Shown here one piece after another: positions 9,036 to 17,404 of a stretch of 64,000 nucleotides of DNA. The stretch spans positions 62,001-126,000 of the forward strand of contig JAZOMZ010000026.1 of NCBI GenBank assembly GCA_045654205.1, read 5' to 3'. Source of the stretch: Enterocola sp045654205. Its GTDB lineage: Bacteria > Bacteroidota > Bacteroidia > Bacteroidales > Paludibacteraceae. Below the pieces are notes generated by a model. That model did not search any database. It had not been told where the DNA came from and saw only the letters and a program-made list of their open reading frames with translations. The position numbers and the translations under genes are program-made. The first letter of the stretch is position 1. Each line of letters starts with the position of its first letter.

Positions 9036-10166
9036 TTAAATTTGTTTTATATATGCACGACGACGTTTATATACCTCGTGGTCAAATAATATAAAGTTAG
9101 ACATGCTCTTCATATTAGTTTCTAATATAGCTGTAACAGATGCATATTTAACTTTATGTTTTTGATAATAAGGTAATTGGTCTGTAAATATAAGTGAGTT
9201 AATACCTTTGTTTTGGTAGTCTGGACGCACAGCAATTAGAAGCAAGTCTGCAGATTCGTATGTCTTAGCAGTAAGTGCTTTTAGCATATGGAACCAACCA
9301 AATGGGAATAGTTTGCCTTTAGTTTTTCTTAATTCTTTACTAAGGTTTGGCATAGCCACACCCACACCTACAAGTTCGTCGTTTTCGTTTACTAGTAGGC
9401 TCACTAGGTCGAAATTTAGAATAGGGAAGTATAGGTCGCTATAATATTTCTTTTGTTTTTCTGTTAGTGGAGAATAGTTGTATAGTTGTTTGTATGCTGT
9501 GTCGATAAGGTCAAAGAAACTATAACCATAGCGTTTTAGAAGCTCTTTACTGTTTTTCACGTGAGTTGCTTTTACCTTATATCTATCTGTAATAAGATTT
9601 GCTACGCGGCTCAATTTTTCAGGAAGCACTTCTGGCACTTTTAAACGAATTTCCACCCAGTCTGCTTCTTTTGTAAGTCCGTAAGCATCGAAGTGTTCCA
9701 CGTAGTATGGATAGTTGTAAAGCGCAGCCATTAGTGAAAGGTATTCATAACCTTCTAATAGAAGACCTTGGTGGTCTAGGTCGGTGAAACCTACAGGACC
9801 ATTTAGGGCATTCATTCCTTTGCTTTTACCCCAAGCTACCACTGCGTCTAGAAGTGCTTTTGATACTTCTTTGTCGTCGATGAAGTCAAACCAACCAAAA
9901 CGTACTTTTTTTACATCCCAGTGAGCATTTGCTTGTTTGTTTATAATGCCTGCAATACGACCTACTATTTTACCATCTTTGTATGCAAGGTAGTAAACAG
10001 CTTCGCAAACTTCAAATGCAGGGTTTTTCTTACTGTCTAGAGTGTTTAACTCATCGAAAATTAGTGGAGGGCAAAAGTATTCATTGCCTTCGAAAATATC
10101 TATCCCAAATTGAACAAACTTCTTTAGTTCTTTACGGGTTTTAACTTCAGAAATAATTACAGACAT
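9036..10166 (-). CDS. GNAT-fold acetyltransferase-like protein
   Basis: A 376-residue protein with an N-terminal GNAT-like segment (VYYLAYKDGKIVGRIAGIIN near residues 55-75) and a second near residues 250-340 containing a VRPDYQNKGINSLIF acetyl-CoA-binding-like stretch. Proteins of this kind are widespread in Bacteroidota and mostly annotated as GNAT-domain or YghO-like; no substrate is known to me. It lies in the minus-strand row glyS, Ig-like lipoprotein, this gene, SDR, with gaps of 7 and 11 bases, so an operon is likely. Transfer of an acyl group to an amine is the default guess and no more. Confidence 0.7.
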   Translation of the reverse strand: MSVIISEVKTRKELKKFVQFGIDIFEGNEYFCPPLIFDELNTLDSKKNPAFEVCEAVYYLAYKDGKIVGRIAGIINKQANAHWDVKKVRFGWFDFIDDKEVSKALLDAVVAWGKSKGMNALNGPVGFTDLDHQGLLLEGYEYLSLMAALYNYPYYVEHFDAYGLTKEADWVEIRLKVPEVLPEKLSRVANLITDRYKVKATHVKNSKELLKRYGYSFFDLIDTAYKQLYNYSPLTEKQKKYYSDLYFPILNFDLVSLLVNENDELVGVGVAMPNLSKELRKTKGKLFPFGWFHMLKALTAKTYESADLLLIAVRPDYQNKGINSLIFTDQLPYYQKHKVKYASVTAILETNMKSMSNFILFDHEVYKRRRAYIKQI

Positions 10167-10173
10167 ATATTTT

Positions 10174-12003
10174 TTATTTAGCAGTTAAATCTTTTTTTAC
10201 AAGTTCTTCTGGTCTTTGTTTCAGGATATCCAAATTCTTATAAGGCCAAGTTTCTTCCATATCCCAGTTTGGTCTTAATTGAAGTTTTTTAGGATAATAA
10301 TAAACCATTTCTGGTTGTTGCTTTTTTTCTAAATTACCTGTATCCCATTTTTTATTTCCATTCTCATCTATATACATTCTAATGTAGTAAGCTGCAGGGT
10401 TTACGTCCTCAAAGTATGCTTCTGCATCTTGTACAGGACATTCTCTTATTACAACTTCTCTTTCAGAAAGCAATTGAACAATGCCGTTTGGAATATTTTC
10501 ATTGAACTTGATATATAGATTGGAGTAATCTTCGAGTTTTTTTATTTTTAGTGGTTTGTTAAACCTATCATTTACTTTGCCATAGATACTTGTTATACTT
10601 GCAGAATCTATTTCCAACTGATAGTTTCCGCCTAATTCCTTTTTGAATATTAGATATAGTTTCTTTTTGCAGATACTATCATCAAACATTACTTTGTAAT
10701 TTACTTTTTCAAAAAGTGTATCTACTTTTAGTGATAGTTTTATGCTGTCGGTTATAACTTCTTTGATAGGTTCATTGAAGACAAATTTTACAGTGTCATA
10801 AACCTCTAGGCTTTTATTTAGATTGTGAGTAAAATTCAAAACATGATTGTTTGTAGAATTTTCTCTTTTTCGTTTTTCTGCTTTGGTTTCTCTATAGATA
10901 AGATATAATGAGTCTGTTTGACTAACAGATTCTCCTAAACTATCTGTTTTTAGGTATGAAATAGAGATATGTAGACTGTCTTGCTTGTATAATAAACTAT
11001 CTGTTACCCAAAAAACAAGTGAGTCAGTTCTGTTTGTTTTTTCTTTTAAGAAAGGTTCCGCAAAAGAGCTATCGCTCAATAGTTTTAGTTCTGGTTCTTT
11101 GTCTTGTGGTTCAGAAAAAATAAGTGTAAATGTATTCTTACTGTTTCGCTTATAACTCTTTAGTCTATGAATAATATCCCTTTCTTTAAAGGTCTTTAAT
11201 ATTAATCCTTTAGGGAAATATTCATTATAGGCATTTAATGTTACGTTGTCGTATCTTGTTTTGGTAGAGTCTGTCCAAAGTGTATCTACTTTGCCGTGTA
11301 AGTGAGCATATGGGGTAATAGTTGAATCTAAAAATGCAATATCAGTGCCTTTATTTTGATAAAAATTTACCCCGCCAGCATCTTTAATGGCAAATAAATT
11401 ATATGTTCCTTCTGCCACTCCATAAATGGTAAATTCACCATTTTCATTTGTTTTGGCTATTTTTTCAAATCTAGTTTTGGTAAAAGCTGTGTCAGAAAGA
11501 TTGCTATAAATACCCACAGTATAATTTTTTCTAGCAGCTAGGGTTTCTGCATCAATAACTTTACCGCTAATTTGAAGTGAATCTACTTTGTCTCCTGTAG
11601 AAAATGTATATACATAATCTGCAAAAGGGTTTGATTCTGTGTAGTCCACTATACATTTTTTTATTTCAATGGTATAAGTGGTATTTGGTAAAAGTGAATC
11701 TTGAAATGTAATGCTAACTTTCTTGCCCAATCCCTTTACAGAAGGTGAGTTTTTTTGTGGAGGAGAGAAAGTTATGTTTTGGAGTGGGTTGTTTACGGAA
11801 ACTAATTCATTAAATTCAAGAATAATGCTTTTGGCATTGAAATTGGTGTTCCCGTTTTCTGGAGTTGCTGATAGTAGAACTGGTGGTTCTGTATCTTTTG
11901 GGCCGCCTTGTGGACCAGACCCTCTGTTTGCACAAGACTGCAAGGCCAGAAAGAAGATAATCCAGCCTAACAGCAGTATTGTGTATCTTTTAAATAAGTT
12001 CAA
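10174..12003 (-). CDS. Ig-like (Big_5/SbsA-type) surface lipoprotein
   Basis: The 609-residue product has a lipoprotein signal ending in LQSC (Cys23), followed by a Gly/Pro-rich, acid-containing stretch typical of surface-exported Bacteroidota lipoproteins. Residues 37-140 match the Big_5 domain opening (DTEPPVLLSATPENGNTNF, then a YTFSTGD end), and a carboxypeptidase-regulatory-like segment follows (NENGEFTIYGVAEGTYNLFAI). The remainder is beta-rich. The start is TTG at 12003: the codon before it is the glyS stop in the same frame and no ATG follows for a long way, so TTG is forced. A structural or cell-envelope role is likely; the exact function is unknown. It directly abuts glyS. Confidence 0.8.
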   Translation of the reverse strand: MNLFKRYTILLLGWIIFFLALQSCANRGSGPQGGPKDTEPPVLLSATPENGNTNFNAKSIILEFNELVSVNNPLQNITFSPPQKNSPSVKGLGKKVSITFQDSLLPNTTYTIEIKKCIVDYTESNPFADYVYTFSTGDKVDSLQISGKVIDAETLAARKNYTVGIYSNLSDTAFTKTRFEKIAKTNENGEFTIYGVAEGTYNLFAIKDAGGVNFYQNKGTDIAFLDSTITPYAHLHGKVDTLWTDSTKTRYDNVTLNAYNEYFPKGLILKTFKERDIIHRLKSYKRNSKNTFTLIFSEPQDKEPELKLLSDSSFAEPFLKEKTNRTDSLVFWVTDSLLYKQDSLHISISYLKTDSLGESVSQTDSLYLIYRETKAEKRKRENSTNNHVLNFTHNLNKSLEVYDTVKFVFNEPIKEVITDSIKLSLKVDTLFEKVNYKVMFDDSICKKKLYLIFKKELGGNYQLEIDSASITSIYGKVNDRFNKPLKIKKLEDYSNLYIKFNENIPNGIVQLLSEREVVIRECPVQDAEAYFEDVNPAAYYIRMYIDENGNKKWDTGNLEKKQQPEMVYYYPKKLQLRPNWDMEETWPYKNLDILKQRPEELVKKDLTAK

Positions 12004-13551
12004 TTATTCAGAGATTTTTTTGAACAAGTTTTTCATGCTTACTTGTTCGTTGATGATGTTGTATAGGTCTGCTATAGCAACACGGTCTTGTTTCATAGTA
12101 TCTCTATGACGGATAGTAACCATATTGTCTTCTAGAGTTTGGTGGTCCACAGTGATACAGAATGGAGTACCAACAGCGTCTTGACGACGATAACGTTTAC
12201 CGATAGAGTCTTTTTCGTCATAGCTACATTTGAAATCAAATTTCAAGCTATTGATAATTTCACGTGCTTTTTCTGGAAGACCATCTTTCTTAACAAGTGG
12301 CATAACGCAAGCTTTCACTGGAGCAAGCACTGGAGGTAAGTTAAGGACAACACGGCTATCACCACCTTCTAGTTTTTCTTCTGTGTAAGCAGCAGAAAGA
12401 ATAGAAAGGAACATGCGGTCTACACCAATAGATGTTTCGATAACGTATGGAGTGTATGATTGGTTTAGCTCTGGGTCGAAATATTTAATGTTTTTGCCAG
12501 AGAATTTTTCGTGTTGGCTTAAGTCGAAGTCTGTGCGGCTGTGGATGCCTTCTACTTCTTTGAAACCAAATGGCATTTCAAATTCGATGTCGGTAGCAGC
12601 GTTAGCATAGTGAGCCAATTTGTCGTGGTCGTGGTAACGATATTTGTGATCACCTAGGCCAAGAGCTTTGTGCCATTTTAAGCGGAAAGATTTCCAGTGT
12701 TCAAACCATTTCATTTCTTCGCCTGGGCGAACAAAGAATTGCATTTCCATTTGTTCAAACTCACGCATACGGAAGATGAATTGGCGAGCCACGATTTCGT
12801 TACGGAATGCTTTACCTATTTGAGCAATACCGAAAGGAATTTTCATACGACCAGTTTTTTGTACGTTTAGGTAGTTTACGAAAATACCTTGTGCAGTTTC
12901 TGGACGAAGATAAATCTTCATAGCGCCGTCGGCAGTAGAACCCATTTCTGTAGAGAACATTAGGTTGAATTGGCGCACGTCAGTCCAGTTTTTAGTACCG
13001 CTAATAGGGCAAACTATTTCATAATCAAGGATGATTTGTTTTAACTCTTCAAGGTTGTTGTCGTTTAATGCTTGAGCAAAACGTGTGTGAAGCTCTGTAC
13101 GTTTTTGTACATATTCTTGAACACGACCATTTGTTTGGATAAACATTTCTTTGTCGAAACTTTCGCCAAAACGTTTAGCCGCTTTTTCGCATTCTTTGTC
13201 TATTTTTTCGTCATATTTTGCAAGTTGTTCTTCGATAAGAACGTCTGCACGATAACGTTTTTTACTATCACGGTTGTCAATCAATGGGTCGTTGAATGCA
13301 TCTACGTGACCAGAAGCTTTCCATGTGGTTGGGTGCATAAAGATAGCTGCATCGATACCCACGATATTCTCGTGAAGAAGCACCATGCTATCCCACCAAT
13401 ATTTCTTTATGTTGTTTTTTAATTCAACACCATTTTGACCATAATCATATACTGCACCTACGCCATCATAGATTTCACTAGATGGAAAAACGAAACCATA
13501 TTCTTTACAGTGTGCTACTAATTTTTTAAAAACATCTTCTTGTGAAGCCAT
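12004..13551 (-). CDS. glyS: Glycyl-tRNA synthetase (class II, homodimer type)
   Basis: This enzyme charges tRNA-Gly with glycine. The 515-residue protein has the class II motifs: FRNEI with the RMREFEQMEMQFF stretch (motif 2, about residues 250-275) and a GVDRMFLSILS segment (motif 3, about 377-387), plus the C-terminal anticodon-binding domain. It is the single-chain eukaryote/Bacteroidota-type enzyme rather than the alpha2beta2 form. A TATATTTG box (minus strand, 13580-13587) lies 29 bases upstream. It diverges from the topoisomerase gene. Names vary (glyS or glyQS). Confidence 0.96.
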   Translation of the reverse strand: MASQEDVFKKLVAHCKEYGFVFPSSEIYDGVGAVYDYGQNGVELKNNIKKYWWDSMVLLHENIVGIDAAIFMHPTTWKASGHVDAFNDPLIDNRDSKKRYRADVLIEEQLAKYDEKIDKECEKAAKRFGESFDKEMFIQTNGRVQEYVQKRTELHTRFAQALNDNNLEELKQIILDYEIVCPISGTKNWTDVRQFNLMFSTEMGSTADGAMKIYLRPETAQGIFVNYLNVQKTGRMKIPFGIAQIGKAFRNEIVARQFIFRMREFEQMEMQFFVRPGEEMKWFEHWKSFRLKWHKALGLGDHKYRYHDHDKLAHYANAATDIEFEMPFGFKEVEGIHSRTDFDLSQHEKFSGKNIKYFDPELNQSYTPYVIETSIGVDRMFLSILSAAYTEEKLEGGDSRVVLNLPPVLAPVKACVMPLVKKDGLPEKAREIINSLKFDFKCSYDEKDSIGKRYRRQDAVGTPFCITVDHQTLEDNMVTIRHRDTMKQDRVAIADLYNIINEQVSMKNLFKKISE

Positions 13552-13579
13552 ATCTGAAAATTTAGTTAAAAATGAACTG

Positions 13580-13587
13580 CAAATATA
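13580..13587 (-). promoter_or_regulatory. glyS promoter -7 box
   Basis: TATATTTG on the minus strand, 29 bases before the glyS ATG at 13551. No convincing -33 TTG was found. The box would also drive the Ig-like lipoprotein, acetyltransferase-like and SDR genes if they form one operon. Confidence 0.5.
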
Positions 13588-13657
13588 GGTGTTTTTTTCG
13601 TGATTTTTTGTAATTTTACACCGAAACTTTAAAATCGCACCTAAAAATCACCTAATT

Positions 13658-16246
13658 ATGATAGAAAATAACGAAGAGATGGAAGAAAGCATGCCTACTG
13701 GGTTGTCCAATAAGAAGATGTTGACGGGCATGTATCAAAATTGGTTCTTGGATTATGCTTCGTATGTAATACTTGATAGAGCAGTTCCGCATATTTATGA
13801 TGGATTGAAACCTGTGCAACGTCGTATCCTGCATTCTATGAAAAGAATGGAAGACGGACGTTACAACAAAGTTGCTAATATTGTGGGTCATACTATGCAG
13901 TTTCACCCTCACGGAGATAGTTCTATTGGCAACGCCCTTGTTCAACTTGGACAAAAAGGTTTTCTTGTAGATACTCAAGGAAACTGGGGAAATATACTTA
14001 CTGGCGACAGCGCTGCTGCACCTCGTTATATCGAGGCTCGCCTTAGTCCATTTGCTCTAGAGGTGCTTTACAGCCCAAAAGTAACTGAATGGAAAAAATC
14101 TTACGACGGTAGAAACAACGAACCTGTGGTATTCCCTGTGAAGTTCCCGCTTCTACTTATTCAAGGCGTGGAAGGTATTGCTGTAGGTTTGCAAACAAAA
14201 ATACTTCCTCACAACTTCAACGAAGTGGCAGATGCTGCTATTGCTCACCTTAGGGGCGAAGAATTTACTCTATATCCAGACTTCCAAACTGGTGGTTATA
14301 TGGATGTGAGCCGTTACAAAGATGGCGGAGTAGGTGGCAGGGTGAAAATTCGTGCCAAGATTTCAAAAATCGACAATAAAACCCTTTGCATCAGCGAAAT
14401 ACCATATGGTGTTACTACAGACAAACTTATTGATTCTATCCTGAAAGCCAACGAAAAAGGCAAAATTCAGATAAAAAAGATAGACGATAATACTGCCGAA
14501 AATGTAGAAATCATTGTTCATTTGGCGCCAGGTCGTTCTTCCGACAAAACTATTGATGCTCTTTATGCGTTTACCTCTTGTGAAGTGAGCATTGCGCCAA
14601 ACTGTTGTGTTATTCACGAAGATAAACCACACTTCTTGGGCGTGTCTGATGTGTTGAGATTTTCTACAGACAATACTCTTCGTATCCTTAAAGAAGAACT
14701 TCTTATTCAAAAGGCTGAGGTGCAAGAAAGTATCTTCTATCTTTCACTTGAAAGAATTTTTATTGAAGAAAGAATTTATAAGGAAAAAGGATTTGAAGAA
14801 TCTGCTTCTATGGATGAGGCTATTGACTTTATCGACAAATGCCTAGAACCGTTTAAGCCTAAATTTATCCGCCCAGTAGAGAGAGAAGATATCTTGAAAC
14901 TTATGGAGATAAAGATGGCTCGTATCTTGAAATTCTCTGTTAAAAAGGCGGAAGAAAATATCGCTTCGCTAAACGCAAAACTGAAAGAATTAAAATACAA
15001 TATCGAGCACATTACCGATTTCACAATTAAATGGTATGAGCACTTGAAAGAAAAATATGGTGCTGCATATCCACGCAAAACAGAGCTAAGAATTTTCGAT
15101 ACCATCGATGCTGTGAAGGTAGTGGAAGCTACAGAAAAATTGTATATCAACAAAGAAGAAGGCTTCATAGGTACTGCGCTTAAGAAAGATGAGTATGTAT
15201 GTAACTGTTCCGACATAGATGATATTATCATTTTCTACAAGAATGGTACATTCAAGGTGGTAAAAGTGGCAGAAAAAGTATATGTGGGCAAGAATATTAT
15301 CCATGTTGGCGTGTTTAAGAAAAACGACAAACGTACCGTTTATAATATGGTTTACCGCGATGGCAAAGACGGCATAAACTATATTAAACGTTTCTCTGTT
15401 ACTGGTCTTGTTCGCGACAAGGAATACGACTTAACCATGGGAACTACTGGTACTAAAGTACTTTACTTCTCTGCAAACCCCAATGGTGAGGCTGAGGTGA
15501 TAAAGATTAACTTGCGTCCACGTCCTAGGGTGAAAGTGCTTGTAATGGAAAAAGATTTCTCAGAAATTGACATTAAAGGACGTTCTTCTCGCGGAAATAT
15601 CCTTACTAAAAACGATATTCAAAAGATTACTTGCAAACACAAAGGTGTTTCCACTCTTGGTGGTAGAAAAGTGTGGTTCGACCACGATGTACTTCGCCTA
15701 AACTACGACGGCAGAGGTGAACTTCTTGGAGAATTCAATAGCGACGACGAAATCCTTGTAGTACTAAATAATGGTACTTGGTATACCAGCAATTTTGATG
15801 CAGGAAATCACTATCCAAACAATATTTTCAGAATAGAAAAATTTGACGAGGGCAAGGTTTGGACTGCGGCTCTTTATGATGCCGACCAAAAGTTTGCATA
15901 CTTGAAGCGTTTCAACTTTGAATCTACCTCTAAACCACTTTCATATCTAGGTGAAAATCCTAAATCGGTGCTTTATCTGCTTACTGATACTGTTTACCCA
16001 TATATTGAGGCAAAATTGACAGGACCTGATGCCGACAAAGAATTCCCACGAATAGATGCAGAAAGCTTTATTTCTGTAAAAGGTTATAAAGCAAAAGGTA
16101 AACGTATCACTACATTTAAGGTGGGTGAAGTGGTGGAACTTGAGCCACTGCGCACTCCAGAAGAAGTGGTGGAAGAACCTGTAGAAGAAGTTGAAGTGGA
16201 AGGTGAACTAAAAACTGATGCAGAAGGACAAATAAGTTTGTTTTAA
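13658..16246 (+). CDS. parC: DNA topoisomerase IV subunit A (ParC/GyrA family)
   Basis: This subunit cuts and rejoins DNA in the type IIA topoisomerase that unlinks chromosomes. The 862-residue protein has the RRILHSM and HPHGDSSIG signatures at about residues 50-90 and the catalytic tyrosine Y124 in APRYIEARLS. A long central tower/coiled-coil region and a beta-rich C-terminal part follow, ending in an acidic tail (EEVVEEPVEEVEVE). The C-terminal repeats and length fit the Bacteroidota ParC-like type better than GyrA; the partner subunit is not in this window. The stop is followed directly by tsaE, so the three plus-strand genes to 17340 form one transcript. Confidence 0.93.
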   Translation: MIENNEEMEESMPTGLSNKKMLTGMYQNWFLDYASYVILDRAVPHIYDGLKPVQRRILHSMKRMEDGRYNKVANIVGHTMQFHPHGDSSIGNALVQLGQKGFLVDTQGNWGNILTGDSAAAPRYIEARLSPFALEVLYSPKVTEWKKSYDGRNNEPVVFPVKFPLLLIQGVEGIAVGLQTKILPHNFNEVADAAIAHLRGEEFTLYPDFQTGGYMDVSRYKDGGVGGRVKIRAKISKIDNKTLCISEIPYGVTTDKLIDSILKANEKGKIQIKKIDDNTAENVEIIVHLAPGRSSDKTIDALYAFTSCEVSIAPNCCVIHEDKPHFLGVSDVLRFSTDNTLRILKEELLIQKAEVQESIFYLSLERIFIEERIYKEKGFEESASMDEAIDFIDKCLEPFKPKFIRPVEREDILKLMEIKMARILKFSVKKAEENIASLNAKLKELKYNIEHITDFTIKWYEHLKEKYGAAYPRKTELRIFDTIDAVKVVEATEKLYINKEEGFIGTALKKDEYVCNCSDIDDIIIFYKNGTFKVVKVAEKVYVGKNIIHVGVFKKNDKRTVYNMVYRDGKDGINYIKRFSVTGLVRDKEYDLTMGTTGTKVLYFSANPNGEAEVIKINLRPRPRVKVLVMEKDFSEIDIKGRSSRGNILTKNDIQKITCKHKGVSTLGGRKVWFDHDVLRLNYDGRGELLGEFNSDDEILVVLNNGTWYTSNFDAGNHYPNNIFRIEKFDEGKVWTAALYDADQKFAYLKRFNFESTSKPLSYLGENPKSVLYLLTDTVYPYIEAKLTGPDADKEFPRIDAESFISVKGYKAKGKRITTFKVGEVVELEPLRTPEEVVEEPVEEVEVEGELKTDAEGQISLF

Positions 16247-16663
16247 ATGAAAGAAATAAAATTAAATAGCATTGAAAATATTAAGGAGGTGGCTCGCACT
16301 TTCCTTTCTGAGATAGGGGACAACAAACTCATTGCCTTTTATGGGCATATGGGAGCAGGTAAAACTACATTTATCAAGGCGCTTTGTGAAGAACTTGGTG
16401 TGGAAGATGTGGTAAATAGTCCTACTTTTGCCATAGTAAACGAATATACAGATGGTGAGGGTGAGAGCGTGTTCCATTTCGATTTTTATAGAATAAAATC
16501 TCTAGACGAGGCTTTTGGAATAGGCTTCGACAACTATATGGAGAGTGGTTGTTTCTGCTTTATGGAATGGCCAGAAAAGGTAGAAGAAATACTCCCAGAA
16601 GAAACCTTGAGGGTAGAAATTTCTGAACAAGAAGACGGCACAAGGCTGATAAAAATATGCTAG
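16247..16663 (+). CDS. tsaE: tRNA threonylcarbamoyladenosine biosynthesis ATPase TsaE
   Basis: TsaE is the ATPase partner of TsaB/TsaD in making t6A37 in tRNAs that read ANN codons. The 138-residue protein has the P-loop GHMGAGKTT at about residues 33-41, the switch segment NSPTFAIVNEY and the HFDFYRI block, all family hallmarks. It starts one base after the parC stop and overlaps the next gene by seven bases. Confidence 0.95.
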   Translation: MKEIKLNSIENIKEVARTFLSEIGDNKLIAFYGHMGAGKTTFIKALCEELGVEDVVNSPTFAIVNEYTDGEGESVFHFDFYRIKSLDEAFGIGFDNYMESGCFCFMEWPEKVEEILPEETLRVEISEQEDGTRLIKIC

Positions 16664-17340
16664 AAAAAAAGAAAATACTTAGAAAGATTATTAAGGTAAG
16701 GGTTTCGGCTATTTCTCCAGAGGAAAGGAAGAAAAGAGAAGAAATTCTACATAATAATCTTTTTTCTATGCCCGAATTTGTCGCAGCAAAAAGCGTGATG
16801 TTATTTGCCAATTTGCCCGATGAAATCGACACTTTTTCGCTCATAGACAAATGCATTTCCATTGGCAAAAAGGTCTTCCTCCCTGTAATCAACGGTGAAG
16901 ACATGACCGCTTGTGAGTTCACTGGCGAGTACCGAGTAGGACGTTATGACATCAAAGAACCAGTAATAAATAAATTAGGAATTTCTGTGCAAACGAGTGG
17001 AGAACCAAGCTTGCTTGGGTTATCCCGAGTGCAGCCAGAAATCACGAGCGAAGCGAGTAATTTTAGGAATGAGGAATTAGGAATTAAAGATTCGGTCACT
17101 GAGCTTGTCGAAGTGCCCGAATCTGTAGGAAATAACGTACCTTTCAATTTCATTCTCGTTCCTGGCGTTGGCTTCAGCCCCAATGGTTATCGCCTAGGCA
17201 GAGGCAAAGGCTATTACGATAAATTCCTATCAAAATACACCAACCTCTTCACCATAGGCGTTTGCTTCCGCGAACAATTCTACCTCGACATCCCCACCGA
17301 ACCCCACGACATCCCAATGCAAAAGGTAATTGTGTGTTAG
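16657..17340 (+). CDS. 5-formyltetrahydrofolate cyclo-ligase carrying an in-frame repeat insertion
   Basis: The enzyme (fau/ygfA family) converts 5-formyl-THF to 5,10-methenyl-THF using ATP. Recognisable parts are the basic N-terminus, VMLFANLPDEIDT near residue 48, GRYDIKEP near residue 95, and the C-terminal LGRGKGYYDKFL and DIPMQKVIV motifs. At 227 residues it is about 35-45 longer than usual (180-190). The extra part, about residues 108-156 between GRYDIKEP and FILVPGVGF, is encoded by an 83-bp structured repeat (16978-17060), a TTAGGAAT-type stretch (17061-17086) and a second palindrome (17089-17123). The frame survives and the catalytic motifs on both sides are intact, so the gene may still work with a surface loop. 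Confidence 0.88.
   Translation: MLEKKKILRKIIKVRVSAISPEERKKREEILHNNLFSMPEFVAAKSVMLFANLPDEIDTFSLIDKCISIGKKVFLPVINGEDMTACEFTGEYRVGRYDIKEPVINKLGISVQTSGEPSLLGLSRVQPEITSEASNFRNEELGIKDSVTELVEVPESVGNNVPFNFILVPGVGFSPNGYRLGRGKGYYDKFLSKYTNLFTIGVCFREQFYLDIPTEPHDIPMQKVIVC
16978..17060 (+). repeat. 83-bp structured repeat, copy A (inside the cyclo-ligase gene)
   Basis: Aligned without gaps, it matches the reverse complement of 60735-60817 at 65 of 83 positions (hand count). Predicted pairings are an outer stem ATTTCTG/CAGAAAT (offsets 4-10 with 59-65), a hairpin AACCAAG-CTTG-CTTGGGTT (offsets 26-44), and a 3' hairpin at offsets 67-81. Several pairs change in a compensatory way between copies. Confidence 0.85.
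17061..17086 (+). repeat. TTAGGAAT-type short repeat within coding sequence
   Basis: Contains TTAGGAATGAGGAATTAGG and lies between the two palindromic elements inside the cyclo-ligase gene. The core AATTAGGAATGAGGA or its complement also occurs at the 3' ends of aroK (34164-34180) and the M20 gene (58294-58310). Confidence 0.7.
17089..17123 (+). repeat. Palindrome with GAGCTTGTCGA loop, copy 1 (coding)
   Basis: Twelve-bp stem GATTCGGTCACT/AGTGCCCGAATC with a single T-C mismatch and loop GAGCTTGTCGA. In frame it encodes DSVTELVEVPES of the cyclo-ligase insertion. The second copy is at 57590-57620. Confidence 0.85.
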
Positions 17341-17364
17341 ATAAGAGTTATAACCCTCTAAACC

Positions 17365-17397
17365 AATGGCGACTCACTTATACAGCGGGTCGCCATC
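17365..17397. terminator. AATGGCGAC-family hairpin, copy 1 (between cyclo-ligase and lpxH)
   Basis: Stem ATGGCGAC/GTCGCCAT (17366-17373, 17389-17396) in the gap between converging genes, with a T-run after it. Its reverse complement differs from the hairpin at 24607-24639 by a single base across 32 positions, loop included. Confidence 0.8.
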
Positions 17398-17404
17398 AAT
17401 ATTT

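Noticed and set aside
16657..17340. Cyclo-ligase as a pseudogene because of the insertion
   Set aside because: No stop or frameshift; motifs on both sides of the insert are intact.
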